Source of the DNA: Rhizobium sp. Root1220
GTDB lineage: Bacteria; Pseudomonadota; Alphaproteobacteria; Rhizobiales; Rhizobiaceae
Reading direction: 5' to 3'
Assembly (NCBI RefSeq): GCF_001426265.1
Contig: NZ_LMDG01000037.1
Coordinates: 124,001-188,000, forward strand
DNA: 64,000 bases
A program made the position numbers and the translations under genes. This document shows positions 9,801 through 17,823 of this stretch, one piece after another (positions within the stretch are counted from its first letter, which is position 1; every line of letters begins with the position of its first letter). The notes under the pieces were generated by a model. That model made no database searches. It worked only from the letters and a program-made list of their open reading frames with translations, and was not told the origin of the DNA.

Positions 9801-10589
9801 TCAGACGGATCGTGCCGCGCCACCGTCGCAGCGAACGAGGCTGCCGGTGATGTAACTTGCCTGCTGGCTGCACAGAAAGGCGGCAGTCGCTGCAAATTCC
9901 TCCACGGTTCCATAGCGGCCAACGGGAATGAGCGCTTCCTTGCTGGCGCGGATTTCATCCATACTTTTGCCGGTTCTCTTCGCAGCCGCCCCATCGAGAT
10001 CATCAACTCGGCCGGTCAGAATGCTGCCAGGGAGTAACAGATTTGTGGTGATTCCATAGCGGCCGATCTCCGTCGCCAGTGTCTTGCTCCAGCCGGCCAG
10101 GGCAGGGCGCAGCGTGTTGGAAAGAGCAAGGTTGCCGATCGGCTCGATGACGCCCGACGAGGCAACGGTCAGTATTCGGCCCCAACCTTGTGTTTTCATT
10201 GCCGGCAGGAGGGTGTTGGTGAGGGTGATGACACGAAGCACCATGGAGAAAAAGTAGATCTCCAGTTTCTCCGGTGTCATATCCGCCGTCGTCCCCGGCG
10301 TCGGTCCGCCGGTGTTGTTGACGAGGATGTCGACGCCCCCAAGCTTGTCGTTGGTGGATATCGCAACGCTGTCTACAAAATTGTCGTCCGACAGATCGGC
10401 CCAGATCCAATCCGCCTTGCCCTTGCCTTCGGCGTTGATCGCCTTGCAATTTGCTTCCAGCGTTTCGCCGCTGCGTCCGCACAGCAGAACATTTGCGCCT
10501 TCGCGTGCCAGCGCCACAGCAATCCCGTGGCCAAGCCCTCGTGACGAAGCGAGAACCAGCGCACGCTTCCCCTTGATGCCGAAATCCAT
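9801..10589 (-). CDS. SDR family oxidoreductase, atypical catalytic site
   Basis: Short-chain dehydrogenase/reductase of 262 residues with a Rossmann fold. The nucleotide motif is LASSRGLGHGIA (about 13-24) in place of TGxxxGxG, and the structural motif is NNTGG (91-95) in place of NNAG. The catalytic Ser is conserved (VASSG, 143-146), but the usual YxxxK is replaced by S157-N-T-L-R161. This substitution pattern occurs in a 3-ketoacyl-reductase-like SDR branch whose activity is unclear. I start it at MDFGIKGKRA, where the family homology begins; an ATG 27 bases upstream is also in frame. The gene is divergent from the ETF-ubiquinone oxidoreductase gene. The substrate is unknown. Confidence 0.85.
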   Translation of the reverse strand: MDFGIKGKRALVLASSRGLGHGIAVALAREGANVLLCGRSGETLEANCKAINAEGKGKADWIWADLSDDNFVDSVAISTNDKLGGVDILVNNTGGPTPGTTADMTPEKLEIYFFSMVLRVITLTNTLLPAMKTQGWGRILTVASSGVIEPIGNLALSNTLRPALAGWSKTLATEIGRYGITTNLLLPGSILTGRVDDLDGAAAKRTGKSMDEIRASKEALIPVGRYGTVEEFAATAAFLCSQQASYITGSLVRCDGGAARSV

Positions 10590-10663
10590 TGTCCAGTCTC
10601 CCGTTTTCCTAGCCAACCTATAGGGCTTGGAATCATCGAAAGTGAAGGGTGGACGCCGAGAAT

Positions 10664-10705
10664 TTTCGTCAATTTATTGACGTTAACGTAAGCGTTATAT
10701 AATTC
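10664..10705 (+). promoter_or_regulatory. Palindromic operator and promoter upstream of ETF-QO
   Basis: Two overlapping palindromes are visible: GTCAATTTATTGAC (10668-10681) and ACGTTAACGT (10680-10689), the latter extended as TTGACGTTAACGTAA. TTGACG (10677-10682) and TATAAT (10698-10703) form good -35 and -10 boxes with a short 15-base spacer. The TTNACGTTAACGTNAA pattern resembles, from memory, the LiuR (MerR-family) site of leucine/fatty-acid catabolism genes, and ETF-QO is a plausible member of such a regulon. The palindromes are seen; the regulator is inferred. Confidence 0.6.
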
Positions 10706-10843
10706 TCTTGGCAGGAGGAGTGCTGGTGCGCGAAATGGGGGATTGGCTGTCGTTTCCCGGCTCGACAATGCTTCCCGGTTTTGACAAGAGATACCTCATC
10801 AAGGGGAATATGGCTGCAATGCCGGCCGAGCGGAGATGAATGC

Positions 10844-12508
10844 ATGACCGAGACGAGTGAACTGCCCGAACGCGAAAGCATGGAATTCGACGTCGTGATT
10901 GTGGGCGGCGGTCCGGCCGGTCTTTCGGCTGCCATTCGGTTGAAGCAAGTCAATCCGGAACTCTCGGTCGTCGTGCTGGAGAAGGGTGCTGAAGTCGGTG
11001 CGCATATCCTGTCGGGCGCCGTTGTCGATCCGATCGGTATCGACCGGCTGTTGCCCGGTTGGCGCGACGAGGCGGATCATCCCTTCAAGACCGCGGTGAC
11101 GGCCGATCACTTTATCGTTCTCGGTCCCGCTGGTTCGCTACGCCTGCCGAACATCATGATGCCGCCTCTGATGAGCAACCACGGCAATTACATCGTCTCG
11201 CTCGGAAACGTCTGTCGCTGGCTCGCAACCCATGCCGAGGCACTGGGCGTCGAGATCTATCCGGGCTTTGCTGCAACCGAGGTGCTCTACAACGATGCCG
11301 GTGCCGTCATCGGCGTGGCGACCGGCGACATGGGCGTTGAAAAGAACGGCGAACCGGGACCAAACTATACCCGCGGCATGGAACTACTCGGCAAGTACGT
11401 CCTCATCGGGGAAGGTGTGCGAGGCTCGCTCGCCAAGCAGCTCATCGCCAGGTTCGATCTCTCGAAGGATCGCGAACCGCAAAAGTTCGGCATCGGCATA
11501 AAGGAACTCTGGCAGGTCAAGCCGGAGAACCATCGCCAGGGTCTGGTGCAGCACTCCTTCGGTTGGCCGCTAGGTATGAAGACCGGTGGCGGTTCCTTTC
11601 TCTACCACCTTGAGGACAACCTCGTCGCCGTCGGCTTCGTCGTCCACCTCAACTACAAGAACCCCTACCTGTACCCGTTCGAGGAGTTCCAGCGCTTCAA
11701 GACGCATCCAGCGATCCGCACCACTTTCGAGGGCGGCAAGCGGCTGTCCTACGGCGCCCGTGCGATTACCGAGGGCGGGTATCAGTCGGTGCCGAAGCTG
11801 ACCTTTCCGGGCGGGGCGCTGATCGGCTGTTCGGCCGGCTTCGTCAACGTGCCGCGCATCAAGGGCAGCCACAACGCGGTACTTTCGGGCATGATGGCGG
11901 CGGACCGGATCGCTGCGGCCATTGCTGACGGTCGTGCCAATGACGAAGTCATCGAGATCGAAAACGAGTGGCGCGCCAGCGACATCGGCAAGGACCTGAA
12001 TAAGGTCCGAAACGTCAAGCCGCTATGGTCGAAGTTCGGCACTGCGATCGGTGTGGCACTCGGCGGTCTCGACATGTGGACGAACCAGCTCTTCGGCTTG
12101 TCGGCGTTCGGTACGCTGAAACACGGCAAGACGGACGCGGCTTCGCTCGAGCCGGCGTCAAAACACGCCAAAATCAACTATCCGAAGCCGGATGGCGTGT
12201 TAACCTTCGACCGCCTTTCCTCGGTGTTCCTGTCGAACACCAACCACGAGGAGAACGAGCCGGTGCATCTCCAGGTCAAGGACATGGCGCTGCAGAAGTC
12301 GTCCGAGCACGACATCTATGCCGGTCCCTCGACCCGCTACTGTCCCGCCGGCGTCTACGAATGGGTCGAGAAGGACGGCGAGGAAACCTACGTCATCAAC
12401 GCCCAGAACTGCGTCCACTGCAAGACCTGCGACATCAAGGACCCCAACCAGAACATCAACTGGGTGCCGCCCCAAGGCGGCGAGGGTCCGGTCTATCCGA
12501 ATATGTAA
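10844..12508 (+). CDS. Electron transfer flavoprotein-ubiquinone oxidoreductase
   Basis: Membrane-associated iron-sulfur flavoprotein that passes electrons from reduced ETF (fed by acyl-CoA and other dehydrogenases) to ubiquinone. The 554 residues include an N-terminal FAD-binding GGGPAGLSAAIRL (about 20-32), the central ETF-QO ubiquinone-binding region, and a C-terminal [4Fe-4S] ferredoxin-like domain with cysteines at about 500, 523, 526 and 529 (CPAG, then CVHCKTC). The ATG at 10844 is chosen because homology starts there and a CGGAG site lies about 9 bases upstream. A clear sigma-70-like promoter with an embedded palindrome precedes it. No etfAB genes are in the window. Confidence 0.95.
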   Translation: MTETSELPERESMEFDVVIVGGGPAGLSAAIRLKQVNPELSVVVLEKGAEVGAHILSGAVVDPIGIDRLLPGWRDEADHPFKTAVTADHFIVLGPAGSLRLPNIMMPPLMSNHGNYIVSLGNVCRWLATHAEALGVEIYPGFAATEVLYNDAGAVIGVATGDMGVEKNGEPGPNYTRGMELLGKYVLIGEGVRGSLAKQLIARFDLSKDREPQKFGIGIKELWQVKPENHRQGLVQHSFGWPLGMKTGGGSFLYHLEDNLVAVGFVVHLNYKNPYLYPFEEFQRFKTHPAIRTTFEGGKRLSYGARAITEGGYQSVPKLTFPGGALIGCSAGFVNVPRIKGSHNAVLSGMMAADRIAAAIADGRANDEVIEIENEWRASDIGKDLNKVRNVKPLWSKFGTAIGVALGGLDMWTNQLFGLSAFGTLKHGKTDAASLEPASKHAKINYPKPDGVLTFDRLSSVFLSNTNHEENEPVHLQVKDMALQKSSEHDIYAGPSTRYCPAGVYEWVEKDGEETYVINAQNCVHCKTCDIKDPNQNINWVPPQGGEGPVYPNM

Positions 12509-12525
12509 TTGTTCGGAGCACTGGA

Positions 12526-13146
12526 ATGACCGGGATATCGGCCGAGAACGTCATGATTAGGCCAGGCTGCACCGGTGATCTGCCGCTACTGGCTGATATC
12601 GAGATCGATGCCTTCGCAACACTTGCGGATGCATTGGGAGTCGCGCGCGATGCCCATCCACTATCCCTCGAAGTTCTGGGTCGGTCGCTTCAGGAAAGCC
12701 TTCTTTTCATCGCCGTCGACGATGCTGACCGACCGATCGGATTTCTCGCGGGCGCCGAGATCGAACGCACGCTCTATGTCATTGAGCTCGATGTGGTCAC
12801 CGAGTGGCAGAGACAGGGGCTCGGGAGGCGCTTGATGGCCAAAGCGATAGAGACGGCACGCGCCCGGAAGCTTGCCGGAGTGACGTTGACGACGGATCGC
12901 GATGTGACGTTCAACGCACCCTTCTATCATTCGCTCGGCTTTGAACTGCTTGCCTTCGAAAGCATGCCTGCATTCATGCAGAAGAAACTCGATGAGGAAA
13001 TCGTCAACGGCATGGATCCGGAGCGACGGGTGGCAATGGCCCTATGGCTCGATCGGTCCAGCCGGCATGAAGACGGAGCCCGAAGGCCCCGTCAACCTGG
13101 TCAAAGCAATGTCCCGCTAAGGATCAGCAGGGCCACCGAGAAGTAG
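12526..13146 (+). CDS. GNAT family N-acetyltransferase
   Basis: Predicted acetyl-CoA-dependent acetyltransferase of 206 residues. The acetyl-CoA-binding motif A is VVTEWQRQGLGRRLMAKAIE (Q/RxxGxG/A loop), preceded by the beta-4 strand LYVIELDVV, and FNAPFYHSLGFE is the usual C-terminal part of the fold. The tail after about residue 165 is charged and not part of the GNAT core. The gene begins 17 bases after the ETF-QO stop, so read-through from that promoter is likely. A second in-frame ATG (12553) just before IRPGCTGD could be the true start. Its 3' end overlaps the convergent mgtE by 46 bases. The substrate is unknown. Confidence 0.85.
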   Translation: MTGISAENVMIRPGCTGDLPLLADIEIDAFATLADALGVARDAHPLSLEVLGRSLQESLLFIAVDDADRPIGFLAGAEIERTLYVIELDVVTEWQRQGLGRRLMAKAIETARARKLAGVTLTTDRDVTFNAPFYHSLGFELLAFESMPAFMQKKLDEEIVNGMDPERRVAMALWLDRSSRHEDGARRPRQPGQSNVPLRISRATEK

Positions 13147-14477
13147 ATCACCAACCCGGTCACATCGACGAGCGTTGCAACAAAGGGTGCCGAAGCACTT
13201 GCCGGGTCGAGCCGCAGCCTTTGCAGGAGGAACGGCAGCATCGAGCCGGCGAGCGAACCGAAGGTGACGATGCCGATCAGCGCGGCGAAGATCGTCCATC
13301 CGACCAAGATCCAGTGCTCGCCGTAGTCGTAGAGCCCTATGTTCTGCCAGAGTATGATGCGGGCGAAGCCGACTGCCCCAAGGATCGCGCCGAGCACGAT
13401 GCCGGTTGGCAGTTCGCGCAGCAGAACACGCCACCAGTCAGACAGTTTCAGTTCGCCCAGCGCCAATGCACGGATGATCAGCGATGTTGCCTGCGATCCG
13501 GAATTACCGCCCGAGCTCATGATCAGCGGGACGAACAGCGTGAGCACGATTGCCTTCTCGATTTCGCCTTCGAAATGCTGCATGGCGCTTGCCGTCAGCA
13601 TTTCCCCCAGGAAGAGGGCGCACAGCCAGCCCGCACGCTTGCGCAGCATGCCGGCAAAGCCGATCGCCATGTAAGGCTTGCCGAGCGCCTCCATGCCGCC
13701 GAACTTCTGCGCGTCTTCAGTCTGGTCGGCAATCATCGTGTCGATCACGTCGTCGACGGTGACGATTCCCAGCATGTGCTCGTTCTCGCCGACCACCGGC
13801 AACGCCAGCAGATCGTGCTTGCGGATCAGCCTTGCAACATCCTCCTGGCTCATCAGCGGATCGGCGCGCACGATGCCGCCGTTCTGGGCGACACTGGATA
13901 CCTTTTCATGCGGCTCCCCGGTGATGAGACGGCGCAGCGTGACGACGCTTGTCAGGGCATGAGTCGCCGGGTCGAGAATGTAGATGGCGTAGATGGTCTC
14001 GCGGGAGCGCTCCACCTTGCGCACATGCTCCAGCGTCTGCTCCACCGTCCAGGTGGCGGGAACACTAACGAACTCCGTCGTCATGATGCTGCCGGCCGTG
14101 CGTGGCGGATAGCCCATAAGGTGCTGGACTGCGAGGCAGGTCGCTCCGTCCAGTTTCGAGAAAAGGTGCGCGCGTGCGCCTTCGCTCATCTCTTGGAAGA
14201 GGTCGGCGACGCGGTCGTTTGCCGTTGCATTCAGAAGCCGGGCAACCTGCTCGCTCGGCATTTCGGTCAGCATGGCTGCCGCATTGTGCAACTCCGGGCG
14301 CCCCAATATGCAGACGGCCTTCTGCTGCGGCAGCGTGGCGAGAATTGCCGCCGCTTCTGGGATTTCGAGTGCGTTCAGACGCTCGACGCGCTCAGCCGTG
14401 GTGATTGCACCGAGGCTGTCGCTGGTAAAGAAACGGGCGGCATGGCCTGCCCGCAGGGGGAAGCGATTGATGTTCAT
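13101..14477 (-). CDS. mgtE: Magnesium transporter MgtE
   Basis: Mg2+-gated Mg2+ channel in the inner membrane. The 458 residues show the full domain order: N-terminal superhelical MgtE_N domain (about 25-130), two CBS domains (about 140-260, the second with LGIVTVDDVIDTMI), a plug helix, and five transmembrane helices (about 285-455) beginning with the family signature SSGGNSGSQATSLIIRALA. The cytosolic N and CBS domains sense Mg2+ in characterised homologues. The gene is read toward the GNAT and overlaps its 3' end. The 270-bp upstream region contains two hairpins that might form a leader. Confidence 0.95.
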   Translation of the reverse strand: MNINRFPLRAGHAARFFTSDSLGAITTAERVERLNALEIPEAAAILATLPQQKAVCILGRPELHNAAAMLTEMPSEQVARLLNATANDRVADLFQEMSEGARAHLFSKLDGATCLAVQHLMGYPPRTAGSIMTTEFVSVPATWTVEQTLEHVRKVERSRETIYAIYILDPATHALTSVVTLRRLITGEPHEKVSSVAQNGGIVRADPLMSQEDVARLIRKHDLLALPVVGENEHMLGIVTVDDVIDTMIADQTEDAQKFGGMEALGKPYMAIGFAGMLRKRAGWLCALFLGEMLTASAMQHFEGEIEKAIVLTLFVPLIMSSGGNSGSQATSLIIRALALGELKLSDWWRVLLRELPTGIVLGAILGAVGFARIILWQNIGLYDYGEHWILVGWTIFAALIGIVTFGSLAGSMLPFLLQRLRLDPASASAPFVATLVDVTGLVIYFSVALLILSGTLL

Positions 14478-14647
14478 ATGGCTCGCCTTTCCGTCGATCC
14501 GCCGTAGCGTCCAACGGGCGAGCCCGACAGAGATCGGTCAGCGCACGAGGGCCGCGTACGGCAAAGGCAATCGACTGCTACTGTCGCTTGGCATCGTGAT
14601 GATGGCTCCGTTGATGTCCGCGAAAAACAGATGTCTTCCGCGTATTG

Positions 14648-14730
14648 CTGTAGGTGGTATGAAACATTGAAAAAGTCAAGCGCCCTACAGGCTTACGGCA
14701 GAATGCCGCACCTCCCGGCGCGGCATTCTG
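14648..14730 (-). promoter_or_regulatory. Tandem hairpins upstream of mgtE
   Basis: Within the 314-bp gap between mgtE and the MDR oxidoreductase there is a perfect 11-bp inverted repeat (CAGAATGCCGC at 14699-14709, GCGGCATTCTG at 14720-14730, 10-base loop) and a 7-bp one (CTGTAGG at 14648-14654, CCTACAG at 14684-14690). Neither is followed by a T-run on either strand. They may be a leader of mgtE or a terminator-like element after the MDR gene. I do not recognise a known riboswitch here. Confidence 0.35.
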
Positions 14731-14791
14731 GCTGCTGTCGTCCGACGGCGCTCTCAGCGCGGTGGCAGGAACGAAGCTTATTGGGCGACCG

Positions 14792-15805
14792 TCAGAAACC
14801 CGCGAGGACGACCTTGCCCTTCATCTTGCCGGTTTCGACCATGGCGTGCGCTTTCCTAAGGTTGGCGGCATTGATGGTGCCGACAGTCTCGTTGAGCGTC
14901 GTGCGAATTTTTCCGGCATCGACAAGCGCCGACACTTTGTCGAGTAGCTTGTGCTGCTCGATCATGTCGGGCGTGCCGAACAGTGGTCGCGTGAACATCA
15001 GCTCCCAATGAATGGAGACGGACTTGCGCTTGAACGGGACCACATCGAGCGTTTTCGGATCGTCAATCAGGGCGAACCGGCCTTGCGGCGCGATGATTTC
15101 GGCGATGTCCGTGATGTGGCTGCCGGTGTTTGTCGTTGAAAAGATGAAGGCCGGCGCGCCGAGGCCGAGCGCGGCAATTTGTGGCGCAATCAACTGGCCG
15201 TGATCGACGACGTGGTGCGCGCCGAGTTGCTTGACCCACTCCTGCGTTTCCGGGCGCGAGGCCGTTGCGATGATCGTCAGATCCGTCAGCGTGCGGGCGA
15301 TCTGGATGGCGATCGAGCCAACCCCGCCGGCGCCACCGATGATGAGGATGGCTGGTCCTGCGCCGGAAACCGGATCCTGTACCTTCAGCCGATCGAACAG
15401 CGTCTCGTAGGCGGTAATCGATGTAAGCGGCAGGGCTGCGGCTGCCGCAAAATCGAGGCTCTTCGGCTTATGGCCGACAATACGTTCGTCGACGAGATGA
15501 AACTCCGCATTGGAGCCGGGTCGATTGATCGCACCTGCGTAAAACACTTCATCGCCAACCCTGAAGAGCGTCACGTCGGGACCGACCGCTTTGACAACAC
15601 CTGCGGCATCCCAGCCCAGTACCTTGAGTTCGTCCACGGCTGGCGCGACGCCGGCCCGCACTTTCACGTCGACCGGGTTGACGGATACCGCCTTGATCTC
15701 GACAAGCAGGTCGTGGCCCTTGGCTAGCGGGATCGGCAGATCGACATCGATCAATGAGGTTTCGGCGGAAATGGGCTGCGGGACTTTATATGCGACGGCG
15801 CGCAT
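14792..15805 (-). CDS. Zinc-type alcohol dehydrogenase-like protein (MDR family)
   Basis: NAD(P)H-dependent medium-chain dehydrogenase/reductase of the quinone-oxidoreductase type, 337 residues. It has an N-terminal GroES-like domain (about 25-125, VKVLGWDAAGVV) and a Rossmann domain with IIGGAGGVGSIAIQIAR (about 150-170). No cluster of zinc-ligand cysteines is seen, so it is probably a zinc-free reductase in spite of the family name. The ATG at 15805 has an AGGAG site 8 bases upstream. It is divergent from an HxlR regulator, the usual arrangement for quinone or aldehyde detoxification genes, and is probably controlled by it. Confidence 0.88.
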   Translation of the reverse strand: MRAVAYKVPQPISAETSLIDVDLPIPLAKGHDLLVEIKAVSVNPVDVKVRAGVAPAVDELKVLGWDAAGVVKAVGPDVTLFRVGDEVFYAGAINRPGSNAEFHLVDERIVGHKPKSLDFAAAAALPLTSITAYETLFDRLKVQDPVSGAGPAILIIGGAGGVGSIAIQIARTLTDLTIIATASRPETQEWVKQLGAHHVVDHGQLIAPQIAALGLGAPAFIFSTTNTGSHITDIAEIIAPQGRFALIDDPKTLDVVPFKRKSVSIHWELMFTRPLFGTPDMIEQHKLLDKVSALVDAGKIRTTLNETVGTINAANLRKAHAMVETGKMKGKVVLAGF

Positions 15806-15879
15806 GGTGGACTCCTGTGTTTGTTGCACGGAGGCTAGATGCGTCCTATGTTCAGAAAACGCAAGAATGCACAAATTCT

Positions 15880-15890
15880 GTACGTAGTAC
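15880..15890. promoter_or_regulatory. Candidate HxlR operator
   Basis: The 103-bp divergent region between the MDR oxidoreductase and the HxlR gene contains the perfect palindrome GTAC-GTA-GTAC about 20 bases before the HxlR start. HxlR regulators bind short dyads in such shared promoters. The palindrome is visible; its use is inference. Confidence 0.45.
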
Positions 15891-15908
15891 CAAAAAGGAT
15901 ACTGTCAA

Positions 15909-16310
15909 ATGTCGTTGTCCCGGGCCAAGCTCACACAGAATTTCCCCGGTTGCCCCGTCGAGGCGACGCTGGGCTTCCTGGATGGAAAGTGGAAGGGCGT
16001 GATCCTTTTCCACCTTATGGGCGGAACACTGCGCTTCAATGAATTGCGGCGAAAGCTGCCTGCGGTCACTCAGCGGATGCTGACGAAGCAATTGCGGGAA
16101 CTTGAGCAGTCGGGGCTTGTCTCACGCACGGTGTTTCCCGTCGTCCCGCCAAGGGTCGACTATGCCTTGACGCCGCTTGGCGAGACGTTGAGGCCCGTCA
16201 TCGTTGCGCTTGCCGCGTGGGGCGAGGAGAACATCTTTTGCCTTCCGGAAGGTCGACGCTTGCGCGCCGTTTCGGCCGACGCGTCATGCGCGCCGACTGC
16301 CGCGCTCTAG
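15909..16310 (+). CDS. HxlR family transcriptional regulator
   Basis: Winged-helix regulator of 133 residues, typical for HxlR. The N-terminus holds GCPVEATLGFLDGKWKG, with the cysteine that acts as a thiol redox or quinone sensor in YodB/HypR-type members. The recognition helix region is LRFNELRRKLPAVTQRMLTK, and the wing includes VDYALTPLGETL. It is divergent from the MDR oxidoreductase, which is its likely target along with itself. The last 27 bases overlap the 3' end of the convergent MFS gene. Sensor role is inferred from family. Confidence 0.9.
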   Translation: MSLSRAKLTQNFPGCPVEATLGFLDGKWKGVILFHLMGGTLRFNELRRKLPAVTQRMLTKQLRELEQSGLVSRTVFPVVPPRVDYALTPLGETLRPVIVALAAWGEENIFCLPEGRRLRAVSADASCAPTAAL

Positions 16311-17441
16311 GTGTAGAGACCAGGCAAACACGAAAATTCCGAAGAACGACAGGATTGCTCCAACATAGCCCGTGGCGGCGAAACCGTATCCGCCAGCAAT
16401 CACAAGGCCGCCGAGCCAGGCGCCAAGCGCATTGGCGACGTTGAACGCCGAGTGATGGGACGCGGCCGCCAGCGTCTGCGCGTCCGCAGCAACATCCATC
16501 AGCCGGGTCTGTATTGCCGGGCCTGCTGCAAAACCGCATCCAATGCAGAAAACGCAAAATCCCAGCATGAACGGATTGGAAGCGGTAAGCGAAAACAGCG
16601 TGAGCACGACGATGTTGAAGACCAGGCAACCGCCGATCGTTCCCATGAGCGACTTGTCGGCAAACCAGGAGCCGACGACGTTGCCCACGTTCATCCCGAT
16701 CCCGAAGACGACCAGCATCACGGCTACCATGCTCTCGGGTAGCATTGCGACCTGCGTGGTGGTTGGCGCAATGTAGCTGAACATCGCGAACATCCCGCCG
16801 AAACCGACCGATGCCGTCGCCAGCGTCAGAAGGACCTGCGGACGCTTGAACGCGCCAAGTTCGCGCTTGAAGCTTGCACCTTTGGCAACGCGGTCGCGCG
16901 GCACGTAGACCCAGATCAGGGCAACGGTCATCAGGCCGATGATGCCGACCACGGTAAAGGCAAGGCGCCAATTGAGGGATTGGCCGAAAACAGTGGCGAG
17001 GGGTGTGCCAAGCAGGGTAGCGACGGTCAATCCGAGCATGACACGGCCGACCGCGCGTGCCCGTTTGTGGACGGGAACCATGGAGGCGGCCACGATCGCG
17101 GCAACGCCGAAGTAGGCGCCGTGCGGCAGGCCGGTGATGAAGCGCATGGCCGTGAAGCTCTCGAAGGTCGGTGCCATCGCGCTCAGAATGTTGCCGATGG
17201 CGAAAACGCCCATTACCAGCAGCAGCAGAGATCGCCGCTCCATCCTGGCGGCCAAAACGGCAATGATCGGCGCGCCGATGACAACGCCAAGTGCGTAGGC
17301 GCTGATGACGTAGCCTGCCTGCGGCGTCGTGACCGAGAACGTATCGGCGACATCCGGCAAAAGCCCCATGATGGCGAATTCGCCGGTGCCAATGCCGAAG
17401 CCGCCGCAGGCGAGCGCAAGCTGCACCAAGGCGATTGCCAT
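16284..17441 (-). CDS. MFS transporter, AraJ/sugar-efflux-like
   Basis: Twelve-helix major facilitator exporter of about 385 residues. The opening GIGTGEFAIMGLLPDVA and the TM2 region QAGYVISAYALGVVIGAPI are characteristic of the AraJ/PbuE-type branch, and AARMERRSLLL is the loop 2-3 motif. The substrate is not predictable. I place the start at the ATG at 17441, where homology begins. A TTG at 17504 is in frame, preceded by a perfect AGGAG at 7 bases, and would add 21 residues; it is a real alternative. The gene is convergent with the HxlR gene and overlaps it by 27 bases. Confidence 0.85.
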   Translation of the reverse strand: MAIALVQLALACGGFGIGTGEFAIMGLLPDVADTFSVTTPQAGYVISAYALGVVIGAPIIAVLAARMERRSLLLLVMGVFAIGNILSAMAPTFESFTAMRFITGLPHGAYFGVAAIVAASMVPVHKRARAVGRVMLGLTVATLLGTPLATVFGQSLNWRLAFTVVGIIGLMTVALIWVYVPRDRVAKGASFKRELGAFKRPQVLLTLATASVGFGGMFAMFSYIAPTTTQVAMLPESMVAVMLVVFGIGMNVGNVVGSWFADKSLMGTIGGCLVFNIVVLTLFSLTASNPFMLGFCVFCIGCGFAAGPAIQTRLMDVAADAQTLAAASHHSAFNVANALGAWLGGLVIAGGYGFAATGYVGAILSFFGIFVFAWSLHLERGSRRA

Positions 17442-17504
17442 GGGCGAAGGAGCCTCGGTCGCGTTTCCTATGTCAACGGAATCGTTTACGGCGATTTGGC
17501 TCAA

Positions 17505-17823
17505 GATAGCGCTCCTGGCATCAAGCTCTGTGGCGGCGGAACGATGGCGCGGGCGCTGCCGTAACGGATAAGCCGGATATGAAAGGGGATGGAGGTCTGC
17601 TCCAATGAGCATACATTTATTGACGATTTGCGGACAGGCGTCGAGTGCGTTTTCTGCAGTGCAGCATCCGCGCGGATGCATACGTCCCATGCGAAATTTG
17701 CACCTCAGAAGGCACCCATTTCCGTGCGCCCCGTCGCCCCTAGCTTGAAATCGTGCGCCGGGAAACCATCTCTAAGCGGCGTGCGACAGCCAGAGCGCAG
17801 GTCAAGGGGATAGCGAGAACTAG
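17505..17823. other. Intergenic region between MFS and lipid kinase genes
   Basis: This divergent gap of about 320 bases contains only poor open frames. It holds the AGGAG/TTG alternative start of the MFS gene at its left end and presumably promoters for both flanking genes. No repeat or RNA structure stood out. Confidence 0.4.

Noticed and set aside
12025..12525. Long N-terminal extension of the GNAT frame overlapping the ETF-QO gene
   Set aside because: That part is a shadow frame of ETF-QO; the GNAT fold begins near 12526-12553.
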